Source of the DNA: Adiantum capillus-veneris
Taxonomy: Eukaryota > Streptophyta > Polypodiopsida > Polypodiales > Pteridaceae
Direction: 5' to 3'
DNA: 64,000 nt
Assembly: GCA_014529385.2 (NCBI GenBank)
Contig: CM043944.1
Span: forward strand, 64,624,248-64,688,247
The position numbers were made by a program, and so were the translations under genes. Positions 20,050 to 32,639 of this stretch are shown here, piece by piece; positions within the stretch are counted from its first letter, which is position 1; every line of letters begins with the position of its first letter. The notes beneath the pieces were generated by a model. That model made no database searches. It was given only the letters and a program-made list of their open reading frames with translations, and had not been told where the DNA came from.

Positions 20050-23000
20050 ATAATCCAAGGGAAGAGAGTAGCAAGGTCCACTACTTGTCCAAGCTCAGCT
20101 CTAGACAACATAGAAAGATGCTAGTTCTACTAATTGTCTAATTATAGGCATAGAGAAATGATAGAAGGTTGACCACTTGTCCAACCTATCATCTCTAGTA
20201 AGATGGGAGGTTTGGCCTTAAGATTCACCATGTAACCAACCTATACATCATTGTATTATGAAGAGTAAAAAAGCAAAGCTCCACCACTTGTCCAAGCTAG
20301 TTCTAAAATCCACATGGAGATAAGCAAGCTCCACCATTTGTCGAATCTCTCTTCCATTAAAACATGAAAAAACTCATCTATGTTGTACAAGGGGACTTTT
20401 TTCCAAGGTCCACCACTTGTCCAAGCTAGGATCCCTAGTAGCACAAGTGGTTTGGTCTCAAGATACACCACTTGTACACTCTATGTCATTATATTAAGAA
20501 GAACTATGTATTAAGGTCCACCACTTGTCCAACCTATAAGGTTATATCTTAAATGGTATCCTTTCTCACCACTTGAAATGCCCATGATATGTTTTACACG
20601 GGGGTTTCATTCCAAGGTCCACCACTTGTCCAAGCTAACTCTATTCAAACATAGAGAGAAGCAAAGGTCCACCACTTGTCCAAGCTAACTCTATTCAAAC
20701 ATAGAGAGAAGCAACGGTTCACCACTTGTCAAAGCTAGGCTCCGTTGAAGTATGGAGAGAAGTAACCTCCATCATTTTTCCAAGATAGGTGCCATTCAAA
20801 CATGGAAAGAATCAAGATCTACCATGTCTCCGAGATTCTAGGCTCCATTGAAACACCCTAAAACCATGATATTTTGTACATGGGGTGTTTACATTCAAGG
20901 TCTACCATTTCTCTAACGTATTATACCTAGTAGCATGAGTGATTTGGTCTTAAGATTCACCACTTATCCACTATATGTCATTATATTAAGAATAACTGGG
21001 TGTTAAGGTCCACCACTTGTCCAACCTATAAGGGTATATCTTAAATGGTATCCTACACCACTTGTCAAGGTCCATCACCACTTTTCCAACCTATAAGGTT
21101 ATATCTTGAATGATATTTTTCCTCATCACTTGTAATGTCCATGCTATGTTTTACAAAGGGGTTTTGTTCTAAGACCCACCACTTGTCCAAGCTAACTCCA
21201 TTAAAACATAGAGAGAAGCAAAGGTCCACCACTTGTCCAAGATAGGCTCCATTGAAACATGGAGAGAAGGATGATCCACCATTTCTCCAAGATAGGTTCC
21301 ATTGAAACATTGAGAGAAGCAATCTCCACCATGTCTCCAAGCTAGGCTCCATTGAAATACCCTAAACCCATAATTTTGTACATGAGGGGTTTACATTCAA
21401 GGTCCACCACTTGTCCAACCTATTATCCCTAGTAGCAAGAGTGCTTTGGTCTCAAGATTCACCACTTGTACACTCTATGTCATTATATTAAGAAGAAATA
21501 TGTGTTAAAGTCCACCACTTGTCCAGCCTATAAGGTTATATTTTAAATAGTATCCTTTCTCACCACTTGAAATGCCCATGATATGTTTTACATGGGGGTT
21601 TCATTCCAAGGTCCACCACTTGTCCAAGCTAACTCTATTAAAACATATAGAGAAAGAAAGGTCCACCACTTGTCCAAGCTAGGCTCATTGAAACATGGAG
21701 AGAAGGAACCTCCATTGTTTCTCCTAGATAGACTCCATTGAAACATGGAGAGAAATAAGCTCCACCATGTCTCCAAGTTACTAGGCTCCATTGAAATACC
21801 CAATACCCATAATTTTTTGTACATGGGGGGTTTACATTCAAGGTTCACCACTTGTCCAACCTATTATCCCTGGTAGGTTTGGTCTCATGATTCACCACTT
21901 GTCCACTCTATGTCATTATATTAAGAGGAATTAGGTGTTAAGGTCCACCACTTGTCCAACCTATAATGTTATAGCTTGAATGGTATTTTTTCTCACCACT
22001 TGTAATGCCCATGACATGATTTACATGGGGTTTTTGTTCCAAGGTACACCACTTGTCCAAGATAACTCTATTCAAACATAGAGAGAAACAAAGGTCCACC
22101 ACTTTTCCAAGCTAGGCTCCATTGAAACATGGAGAGAATGATGCTGCACCATTTATCCAAGATAGGCTGCATTGAAACATGGAGAGAAGCAAGCTTTACC
22201 ATGTTTCCAAGCTAGGGTCCATTGAAACACTCTAGGGGGTTTTATTTCAAGGCCCACCACTTGTTTAACCTATTATCCCTAGTAGCATGAGTGGTTTGGT
22301 TTCAAGATTCACCACTTGTACACTCTATGTCATTATATTGTGTTAAGGTCCACCACTTGTCCAACCTATAAGGTTATATCTTAAATGGTATCCTTTCTCG
22401 CCACTTGAAATGCCCATGATATGTTTTACATGGGAGTTTCATTCCAAGATCCACCACTTGTCCAAGCTAACCATATTCAAACATAGAGAGAAACAAAGGT
22501 CCACGACTTGTCCAAGCTAGGCTCCATTGAAACATGGAGAGAAGGAACCTCCACCATTTCTCCTAGATAGGCTCCATTAAATCATGGAGAGAAGTAAGTT
22601 CCACCATGTCTTCAAGATGCTAGGCTCCATTGAAATACGCAAAACCCATGATATTTTGTACATGGGTGATTTACATTCAAGGTCAACCATTTCTCCAACC
22701 TATTATCCCTAGTAGGTTTGGTCTCACAATTCACCACTTTTCCACTATATGTCATTATAATAAGAGGAATTGGGTGCTAAGGTCCACCACTTGTCCAACC
22801 TATAAGGTTATACCTTGAATGGTATTTTTTCTCACCACTTGTAATGCCCATGACATGCTTTACATGGGGGTTTTGTTCCAAGGTTCACCACTTGTCCAAG
22901 CAAATTCTATTGAAACATAGAGAGAAACAAAGGTCCACCACTTTTCCAAGCTAGGCTCCATTGAAACATGGACCTTAATACCAAATTATTCCTAGTAGCA

Positions 23001-23630
23001 TGAGTAATATTTTGTACATGGGGGGTTTGCATTCAAGGTCCACCACTTGTCCAACGTACTTTTCCTAGTAGGTTTGGTCGCAAGATTCACCACTTGTCCA
23101 CTCTATGTCATTATATTAATAATAATTGGGTGTTAAGGTCCACCACTTTTCCAACCTATAAAGTTATATATTGAATGGTATTTTTTCTCACCACTTGTAA
23201 TGTCCATGATATGTTTTACATGGGGATTTTGTTCCAAGGTCCACCACTTGTCCAAGCTAAATCTGTTCAAACATAGAGAGAAACAAACGTGCACCACTTG
23301 TCCAAGGTAGGCTCCATTGAAACATGGAGAGAATGATGCTCCACCATTTATCCAAGATAGACTCCATTGAAACATGGAGAGAAGTAAGCTCCACCATGTT
23401 TCCAAGATGCTAGAGTCCATTGAAATACCCAAAACCCCTGATACTTTGTACATGGGGGGTTTACATTCAAGGTCCACCACTTGTCCAACCTATTATCCCT
23501 AGTAGCATGAGTGGCTTGGTCTCAGGATTCACCACTTGTCCACTCTATATCATTATATTAAGAAAAATTGGGTTTCCATATCTAAATGGATCTTTGCTTG
23601 GATAAGTGGTAGACCTTGAGACCTAAATAC
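20050..23630 (-). repeat. ~440-bp tandem repeat array, reverse orientation
   Basis: The same family as 1-4680 but reversed: the core reads GGTCCACCACTTGTCCAAGC on the + strand. The recurring TTTTGTACATG landmark falls near 20872, 21375, 21818, 22655 and 23445, consistent with one or two units of about 440 bp per step. Unit structure (ATG-rich block, GTAATGCCCATG block, TTATATTAAGA block) matches the left array in reverse order. It lies between the two phosphatase-like exons, in the proposed intron. Confidence 0.95.
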
Positions 23631-23910
23631 CCATTCTACACTAGAGCATTGGTTAAGCCTTATACACTTCAAGCATACCTTTAACAACAAGTAGTAGTTA
23701 TTAGTTGACTTAAGTCTAGTTGAACTCCATGGTATTGAGACTAAGAGAGCGTGTAGCATAAAAAAGAGTCAGGATTTTAATTTGACTTTCTTTCTATTAA
23801 TGAGTAGATCATAGATGGATTTTGGTATCTATTAAAACCTTAGGGTAGACAATGTAAAACTCATGTCTATTGTTGTGTTTGCATTAAGTGTTCTTGTTCT
23901 TTAATTTCAG

Positions 23911-24686
23911 AACCATTACAGAAAAATGGATTGGCTATATGCTGGCATAAATTGAAGAAAACTATTGAATTACCCATCCAACCTCCTCCAAGACCTTGTA
24001 CAAGGAATGAATCACCTCCTTATCACCTACCACTTGCTTTCAAGGACATCAAAAGAGTACTTATCTTGGATCTAGAGGGGTTACTTCTCAAGACAGTTGA
24101 AATGAAACATGGAGATTCTATGCCATCTTGGGCTCAACACATGCGACTTGTGGAGGACAAAGATGAAGTTTATCATGTGGTGCGACCAGACGCACAAAGT
24201 TTTTTGGATTTTTGTGCTGAATACTTTGAGCTATGGATATGGAGTTGCTATAACTTAACAAGGGTGCAACGCATCACACAAAAGTGTTTTCCTGAGCAGT
24301 ATGCCAAGTTCAAGGTGTTTATGAGTAACAAAAATTGCCAAAATCCAAATATCATGTTAGGATTTACAAGGGTTTATCACAAAAATCTGAGTGATATTTG
24401 GAAGATATTTGAGGATTTGGATGCAAACAATACCTTAATTTTTGATGACACTCCATATAGGGTGATGTGGAACATGCCAGGGACATATCTTATATTTCCA
24501 AAGATGTGGAGGCAAACTTCCGAGCAACTTCAAAACTTCTTGCAGAGAACCATAATTCCATGGTTGGTAGGATGGTTGTATGCAAGAGATAAGAGAGTCT
24601 ATACATACAACACAATTGTAAATCAGTATAGTGATTCTGAGACAAATTATGTCCTTGGTGTGTACTTGTCAACACGAAAGCATTGA
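23911..24686 (+). CDS. FCP1/SCP-like HAD phosphatase exon, copy 2
   Basis: The acceptor TTTAATTTCAG ends at 23910 and the frame continues in phase 1 for 257 residues to TGA at 24684, followed at once by AATAAA. FCP1-homology motifs are LILDLEGLLLK near exon residue 53, LWIWSCYN (motif II region) and LIFDDTPYR near residue 178. Motif I has Glu in place of the second Asp, a different change from copy 1, so this too may be a pseudo-phosphatase or have altered chemistry. There is no Met before motif I, so this exon cannot begin a protein by itself. The array between the two copies and their low sequence likeness say they are not a recent tandem duplication. Confidence 0.8.
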
Positions 24687-24798
24687 ATAAATATGACTAT
24701 AAGATGCTTTTTTTATTCTAGTGTGTATCTTTCAACATTTGTATAATTTGATATAGTCTTTTTTTTTTTTTTAAAGGTGTGTCAATTTTATGAACACT

Positions 24799-24912
24799 TG
24801 AATGGAGTGCACCCTACTCTAAGGGGACTTCAATGTACTATTGGAGTGCATCCTATTGTAAGGGGACTCTGATGTATTGCTAGAGTGCACCCAAATTTTT
24901 GGGGACTCATTT
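24799..24912 (+). repeat. Three degenerate copies of a ~41-bp tandem repeat
   Basis: The phrase (T)GGAGTGCACCCTA...AAGGGGACT recurs at about 24805, 24845 and 24885. It lies 110 bp after the stop of phosphatase copy 2, close to a run of T (24760-24773), and so is in or just past its 3'UTR. Confidence 0.7.
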
Positions 24913-25440
24913 TTTATTTGATTGGGGCCTATGTTGGGTCATATAGTAAAAGAAATTCATTTTTTGTCAATTCATATCGAGGTTGCATTTATTTGGAACT
25001 ATGAAAGAATTGATGTTTGATGTCAAAATAAAACTTGTAAGTGTGGATCAGAGAATTCATGGACTTTAAATATGTGAGAGGGATCTTTTTCTTGGGCACA
25101 AATGTTTGCTTCAAGAATTTTGTCATTACATACTTTATGTGAAAGAGTTTTAGAACCTAAAAGACTTTGAAAACAAAACTATGGAATCTAAGTGCATGTA
25201 TTCTTGAATGGCTTGAAAGTTGATGTATACATGCATGTCGCCTTGATGAAGATTTAGATCTGACAAGATGGAAAGATATAATTCTTGGACGTTACCTTTG
25301 TCAATTTGGTAATAACATATTTAACTTTCTTTTAATATGGGTGGAAAATATATTATTATGTGCATTTGGAACCTAATTGCTTGACCGTCAAACCAAAATT
25401 CCTATATTATTTTTTCATATACTTTTTTGTACTGAATTAA
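24913..25440. other. No gene seen
   Basis: AT-rich sequence with no long frame, no repeat core and no splice signal that I would trust. Confidence 0.6.
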
Positions 25441-26920
25441 GATTGTGGATGCAAGGTCCACCACTTGTTCAAGCTAGATCTAAGAAAGTATATATACTGA
25501 GTCTTCAAACTAGTAAACCAAGGGAAGAGAGAAGCAGGGTCCATCACTTGTCCAAGCTCATCTCTAGGCAACATAGAGAGATGTTATGTCTACTAATTGT
25601 CCAATATAGTCATGGAGAAATGATAGAAGGTTGATCCACTTGTCCAACCTATCATCTCTAGTAAAATGGGAGGTTTGGCCTTAAGATTCACCATGTAACC
25701 AACATATACTTCATTTTATTATGAAGAGTAGAAAAGAAAAGCTCCACCACTTGTCTAAGGTAGTTCCAAAATCAACATGGAGAGAAGAAAGCTTCACCAT
25801 TTGTCCAAGATAGGTTCCATTAAAACATGGAAAACCTCATATATGTTGTACATGGAAGCTTTTTTCCAAGGTCCACCACTTGTCCAAGGTAGGATCCATT
25901 AAAACATGGATAGAAACAAGGCTCCACAACTCGTCCAACCTTTATAGCTGCGAAGTGTACCGGTTGTCTAAACTAGGCATGGGAAAATAATAGAAGGTCC
26001 ACCACTTATCCAATATATTATCTCTAATAGCATGGGAGGTTTGGTCTCAAGATTTAGGAATTGGCTGACCTGTATTTCATTGTATTATGATGAATTTGGT
26101 TTTAAAGTCAACTACTTATCCAAGCTATAAGTTTATATCTTGAATGGTATTCCTTCCCATCACTTAGAAAACCAATGATATGTTGTACATGGGAGGGTTT
26201 GTTACAAGGTCCACCACTTGTCCAAGCTAGTTTCCTTGAAACATGGATGAAGACAAGCTCCACCATTTGTTAAAGCTAGACTCCATTGAAATCTAGAAAA
26301 TCCATTCTATGTTGTACATGGGGTTTTTGTTTTAAGGTCCAACACTTGTCCAAGCTAAGATCCATTGAAACATGGAGTAGAGAAACACTCCACCACTTGT
26401 CCAAGATAGGCAACATTGATAGTAGTTGGTTTATTTTGAAGATCCACCACGTGTCTAAGCTAACTCTATTGAAACATAGAGAGAAGCAAAGGTCCACCAA
26501 CTGTTCAATCTAGGCTCCATTGAAACATGGACAGAAGCAAGCTCCACCATTTCTCCAAGATAGACTCCATTGAAACATGGAGAGAATCAAAGGTCCACCA
26601 TTTCTCCAAGCCAAGATCTAGTTGTCCAACCTATAAGGTTATATCTTAAATGGTAATCTTTCTAATCACTTGGAATACCCATGATATGTTTTACATGGGG
26701 GTTTTGTTCCAAGATCACCACTTGTCCAAGCTAACTCTATTGAAACATAGAGAGAAGCAAAGGTCCACCACTTGTCCAAGCTAGTCTCCATTGAAACAAG
26801 GAGAGAAGCAAGCTCCATCATTTCTCCAAGATAGGCTAGCATGGATAAGTGCACCTTGAAACCAACCTTCCTATGAGGCAATAGAGCATATGCTACATAT
26901 TTTATGTATGCCCCATGCCT
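25441..26920 (-). repeat. Second reverse block of the core repeat
   Basis: The reverse core GGTCCACCACTTGTCCAAGC and variants recur at about 25456, 25880, 26211, 26335, 26440 and 26760. The order is less regular than at 20.05-23.63 kb. Phrases at 25490-25560 repeat those at 20030-20100, so the two reverse blocks share a parent segment. Confidence 0.85.
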
Positions 26921-27433
26921 CAAATTAAGAAGTTATAGATTAGAAGTGGACCTTGCTTAAATGTCACATGCAATAAATTAAGGAAAAATAGCCAAGTGGA
27001 TTGTATTCCTCAATGGATCCTTGCTTTCACAAGTTGTGAACCTTGAGTCACTTTTACATTAACTTGGACAAGTGGTGGACCTAGAAACCAAGCTCTCCAT
27101 GTTGAGATAAGTTGTAGGTAGGACAGTAGAACATAGACAACGATAATGGATGCAATATACTCCTCTCCTAATAATCCAATTGATTGAAACCATGATATTT
27201 TAGTTGTTTTCATTGTGTATTGTATGTGCATAAAGTGGAATGAGACCTTAAGAAAACTCAAATTTTTGACAAAATCTCTATATTTTATACATGATATATT
27301 GAAAGTTGTCCAACCTGGGAATTGGGATTTTCCCACTTTACCTAATATGGTCTTTGCAACTAAATGGAGGGATCTGGAAGATTATAATAGAAAGTTTTGG
27401 AAGGCTTTGCTTTCAGTTACTTCCTAAAAGCAG
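26921..27433. other. No gene seen
   Basis: Mixed AT-rich sequence with one core-repeat copy near 27060. The 70-codon frame at 27215-27427 borders the gag remnant downstream but has no clear Gag features. Confidence 0.5.
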
Positions 27434-30400
27434 GTGCCGTTGACTAAGAGCAGATAGAGAACTACTATTATGGGCTGCCCAAAGAGCTTAGAAATTACTG
27501 TACAAAGACCAGGTTTACCACATTGACTCAGTTGATTGAGAATGCTAATATTGGGAATGCTTTGTTACTGGGTCAGATGAGTGGTTTTAAGGGCAGCAAT
27601 GCATAGGACAAGTCTGAGAAAAATTCAGCCAAGAAACCTTTTGGAAAACAAGCAACTCAGACTCCTCAGAACACAAATAAAGCATGGCAGTTTAAGAAGA
27701 AAACAGGCCAGCCCAATGTACAGTAGCCAAAGGAACAAAAGAAGCCTTTTGTAAAGAAATTTGTTGAAGAGCGAAAGGCATTGATGGCTGAGGGAAAATG
27801 CTTTAAGTGTGAAAAGACTGGTCATATCGCGTCCAACTTTCCGGAAAATAACAAGAGACCACCTGATGCGGAAGACAATGAGGCTAGAAAAAGGAAAAAG
27901 CCCAAGACAATAGCAGGTTTGGTGCCAGATATACTAGGGGAAGCCAGCTACAGATGCGAGTGAGCTTTGTAGAGCTTGGAGTAAAGTTAGGGACTAGCAT
28001 GTGCTCATTTTCCTTGATCCTGGTCCCAGAGCAAACTTTATCTCGCCAGAGCTAGCTACCACTTTGGGCTTTAGAGCTGATGAGATGGCATATAGAGCTG
28101 AGGTAGGGTTGGCATGCCCTGGCCATTTAGAGTCTGTGATGCCCATTCTCGGGAATTGCGTTTGCATATATAGTCCTATGTGGATGCATAAGAATTTCTT
28201 ATCATGCCGCTAGAGGGCTGTGATGTCTTGTTGGGCATACCTTGGATGTTCAGAGTGCATGGTGTGCTGGATGCTTTTAACAAGACTTTGACCTTGGAAC
28301 ACAGGGGAAAGATTCATGTCTTGGATGTGAAGCTGAAAGGAGAGTATGTACCTATTGTATCTACTTCTGTCATCTCATCTGTAATTAAGAATCGTATTTC
28401 TGTTTACTTGATTTTTGCATGTGAAGTTAATGAAGTAAATGAGTCAAATTTATATGTGCTAGATAGAGACACATCAGAATTTTATCACAATTGGCTGATT
28501 GTTTTTCCGATTCATTACCTTTGCAATTACCACCAAAGAGGTTTGAGGATCATGCGATAGATTTAGTGCCAGGCAACCCACCGAATAGACCTCCGTATAG
28601 GGTTAGTGCAGCCCAGCAGAAAGAGATTATGAGCCAGGTGAATGAGCTCTTAGAGAAGGGGCTGATCCACCCAAGTTCATCCCCTTTTGGCTCTCCTATG
28701 CTATTAGTGCAGAAGAAGGACGGTTCTTGGCGCATGTGTATTGATTAACGCGCACTAAACAAGAACACGATTAAGAATAGGTTTCCTATTTTGAGGATCG
28801 ATGATATTTTAGAGCAGTTGAAGGGTCCATCTATTTTCAACAGGATCGATTTGAAGAGTGGATACCATCAGATCAGGATCAGTTCTGAAGATGTTCACAA
28901 GACTGCTTTTAGAACCACATTTGGTCTATATGAGTTCTTAGTAATGCCCTTTGGCCTTACGAATGCTTCTGCTACGTTTAATCGAATGATGGACAAGATT
29001 TTGTGCCCATACAGACAGTTTTTCATAACATTCTTTGACGACATGATAGTCTACTCAAAGAATGAAGAGGAGCACAGAAAATACCTAACAACAGTCTTTC
29101 GCCATAATAGATTGCTCATTAATCCAAAGAAGAGTGAATTCTTCTTAGAGGAAATTCAGCTCCTCGTGCATAATAGTATCAAAGGATGGTGTCAGAATGA
29201 ATCCTGCTAAGGTTGAAGCGATAAGGACTTGGCCAGATTTGAAAACGGTCCATGATGTCCGTAGCTTCCTGGGTTTATGCCTATAGGAGGTTTGTACGCA
29301 ATTTTGCAGAGATTTCTTCTCCCTTACATGCGTTACAGAAGAAAGAAGTCTCTTTTCGATGGACACATAAGGAGAGTTCATCTTTTAATCGATGACTACC
29401 CATCCAGTGATTATTTTGCCGAATCTCAGAAAGTCATTTATTGTCCAGTGTGATGTCTGTGGCAATAGCATTGGTGTAGTGCTAATGCAGGACGGCCGTG
29501 TAGTGGCTTATGAAAGTAGAATTTTGCAAGGTCCAGAGCGGACTATGCAGATTTATGAAAAAGAATTATTGGCCGTAATTCAAGTGCTTCAAAGTTGGAA
29601 ACACTACCTTCTTGGAGCTGATTTTGTTGTCCAAAAAGATCATCGGACGCTGCGCTACTTTTGACACAGGCTAAATTGTCAGAAAAGCATATGCGTTGGG
29701 CAAACATTTTGTCACAGTTCCACTTTCAGATTATTCACGTGGAAGGCAAAAATAATGTTGTTGCCAATGCATTGTCAAGAAAGCCACATATTTCAGCCGT
29801 GCCAATTCCCTATCATCATGAACTTGATGAAATGAAGGAACAGTATTCTAATGATGAAGAATTTACCAGATTTTATGATCAGATTGTCAATGGGTAGCAT
29901 AATGAACATTACCTTCTCAAGGATGGATTTATGCTTATGCATGACATGTTACGTGTGACTAGGCCATTGAGACAAAAGGTTATAACTGAGAGTCATTGTC
30001 CACCGTATGCCAGGCATCGAGGTATTGATGCATCAATAAAAGCGGTTGAGACATTTTTCTATTGGTCTACTTTGAGAAGAGATGTTGAAACTTTTGTGCG
30101 ACAGTGTTTAGTTTGCCAGAAGGTCAAATTTGACAGGCAGAAAGCACCAGGGCTTTGACAGCCATTGCCTATTCCAGATAAACCATGGGAAAGTATATCT
30201 ATGGATTTTGTCTTTCATCTTCTGAGGACACAGATAGGGAATGATGGAATCTGGACAATTATTTGTAGATTCAGCAAGCAGGCTCATTTCATTCATATCA
30301 GGAAGAAGATAAAACCCGATCAGATGGCACACTTGTTTATGTGCAATATTCAAGTATCGTGGTATGCCGCAGTCGATCATCAGTGATCGTGGTCCACGGA

Positions 30401-31265
30401 TGACCAATTTATTTTGGAGAGGCATATTTGAAAATATTGGCAGTACGCTTAAGTTTTCATCATTGTTTCATCCACACAGATGGACAGTTTGAAGAGGCTA
30501 ATTCTACTATCTTAGATCTGCTGAAATGCTATGTGTCAGAGAAAAAGTCAAAGTGGGAGCAGTATTTGCCATTGGTTGCATATGCATACAATAATATGGT
30601 GCATTCAACAATTGGCAAAGCCTCTTTTGAGATAGTTGAAGGTGGCAGGAAAGTTCCTCCCATCTTGCATACTAAGGAAAGATTTTCCAAGCAGATCAGT
30701 ATGTGCAGAATATGGATGAAGCTCATCAGAAGATAAAGCATGCCATTGAAAAGACTCAAGCAAAGTAAAAGAAAGCTGTTGATCTTCACCATCATGAATT
30801 ATTTTTGTCACTTGGTGATTGGGTCTTGTTACGGTTTGAAAAGAAACGCAAAGGCAAAGAAAGCTTGTTTACAAAGCTTATCATGCATTATTATGGGCCT
30901 TTTCAGGTAACAGAGAAGATCAATGATTCCAGTTATAGACTAAAATTACCTGAGAATTGGAAGATTCATAATGCTTTCCATGTGAGTCTTCTTAGACCCT
31001 ATGTGGGTGATATGCCAGTGGATATGCTAGGTGAGGAACAGCCGGAAGTTGAGGAACTTGATGAAATCTTAGTTGCAACAAGGAAAGAAAATTGAAAGGC
31101 AAGGTTGCAAGGCGCTATTTGGTGAAGTTTAGGAATTATCCACCTATGGATGCTAAGTGGATGGAAGAAGGTGAACTTGTACACTCACCAAATGTATTGA
31201 AACTTTACCTTGAAGCCTTTGAATTGCAGCCTACCTTGACCCCTTCAATCTTTGAGCTGTAATGT
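27434..31265 (+). pseudogene. Ty3/Gypsy chromovirus remnant B (gag-pol)
   Basis: Open pieces on the + strand line up in the order of a chromovirus. A Gag tail with CCHC knuckle (CFKCEKTGHIASN, 27801) is followed by protease (FLDPGPRANFIS, 28007), reverse transcriptase (28500-29210, DLKSGYHQI near 28848, FFDD near 29033) and RNase H (29392-29665). Next come an HHCC/DDE integrase (29931-30736) and a C-terminal chromodomain-like end (30805-31255). At least ten stops and several frameshifts break it, so it cannot make a working polyprotein. The DxG protease motif is changed to DPGPR. A gag start and 5' LTR are not evident. The lesions, compared with the intact frame of element A, mark an older insertion. 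Confidence 0.9.
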
Positions 31266-32210
31266 ATTGTTATGTGAGAATTGCTCATGAAAGAGAATGT
31301 ACAGGCTATTACCTTGTGTCCATATAGTATTTCAGTGCAATAATTAGAGTAAGTATGGCTTGCTGGTTGTAAAGAATACAGTAATTAATTCTTTTAAATG
31401 AATACATGCTGTAACAACATTTCAAATTGCTGGTTTATAATGCCATATGTTACTCGATCGGACATGTATTTTGGAAATAGACCCTGTGAAAAAGTTTCAC
31501 AAAGAACATACATGTGTTAACAATGTGTTGAGTACACGAAGTTGACCAAAAAAATGTATGTGTTGTACATATGTTGACAAAGTGTTGGGTTCACCAAGTT
31601 AGTTGTAAGAATGACAATCATGCAAACGGGGACGTTTGCGATTTCAAGAGGGAGGTATGTCACGAGACTGTGGAAACTTTTGTTGTTGATTTTCTTTTTC
31701 GGGGATTTTATTTCCTTTGTTTATATCCCTGTGGAAATCTAAACGCCCGGGAGTTGCATGGCCAGTGTGTAACGGACGGGAATGTCCAGTAAGAGTCTAG
31801 GTCAGACAGGCAGTTACCCTGTTTGACCAGTTGACACTGAAGAAGGACAAATAGACAAGAGACTAGCAAATCGGGGTCACTGATAGAAAATCATATGTAG
31901 ATGAGCCACATTGCTTTGGGTCTTGTAGCTGACTTCAAAGATGGTCAGGAGACCCGTAGGCATGCAAATGACGCATTTCCTAAATTTTAGAGAGCTGCTA
32001 TTTTTGAATCATGAAAGGTCTTCGCGTCATTAGCTCCGGAATGTCGAGGGGAACATTTCATTGCTCTGCCACTAAGTCAACTAACGCGCTGTTTGAGATA
32101 TTTTTAGGCCTGAAGGTTGGAACGGGAAATTGCACACATGAGTGCCAAGTGGCACATTCTGGCACACTTTCCAAGAGAGAAAAAGAACTAGCACTCGTTT
32201 TTACAAAAGG
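31266..32210. other. Probable 3' flank and LTR start of remnant B
   Basis: A purine-rich stretch (AAGAGGGAGG, 31647-31656) is followed by TATGTCACGAG, a junction typical of polypurine tract and 3' LTR in chromoviruses. The LTR would begin near 31658; its other end is not clear. Between 31490 and 31600 the phrase (A)CA(T)GTGTTGA-CAA-GTGTTG occurs twice. No gene is visible. Confidence 0.4.
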
Positions 32211-32224
32211 CTTGATTTCTGAAG

Positions 32225-32515
32225 GGAGCATGCAGAGAGCAGGTTTGGGCATAAATGCCTTGCCTAGTTACTAATGAGATGCGTTGTATACTTGAGATGC
32301 CTCTTCAGCTAGAGGATCTCCATGAGGCCCTCAGGGCACTCCCCCGAGGTAGCTGCCCAGGGGAGGATGGTTTGACTCCGAGATTTTATTTGGAGTATTG
32401 GGAACTGCTTGGTTCATATCTATGTAGCGTCCCCTTCCTCCTTCCATCGCGTGATCTAGCCCTCATTGTACATACTTTTCTCTCACTAGGAGAGTCCCCC
32501 CATGTTTTTTGATGT
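32225..32515 (+). pseudogene. LINE reverse-transcriptase fragment D
   Basis: The frame at 32255-32512 has the LINE RT entry motif (LPRGSCPGEDGLTPRFY). It resembles 54460-54600, including the preceding ATGCAGAGAGCAGGT phrase at 32229 and 54432. Both ends are truncated and only about 290 bp remain. Confidence 0.8.
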
Positions 32516-32639
32516 AGCCCTGTCTCATAGAGGTGGTTTGTAGCCTTTGAACAGTTATCATTAAGTAATGGAAGGATCTTTTTTCTTGCAAATAAAGGAG
32601 GATATCTTTGGAGCTAGAGTGTGAACAAGCACGCAAAGT

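Noticed and set aside
4820-24686. Insertion of a giant-virus or bacterial segment as source of the MTase, SET and phosphatase genes
   Set aside because: The exons have plant-type introns and acceptors and sit in the host repeat; there are no viral hallmark genes. A very old transfer of the ParB/MTase part alone remains possible.
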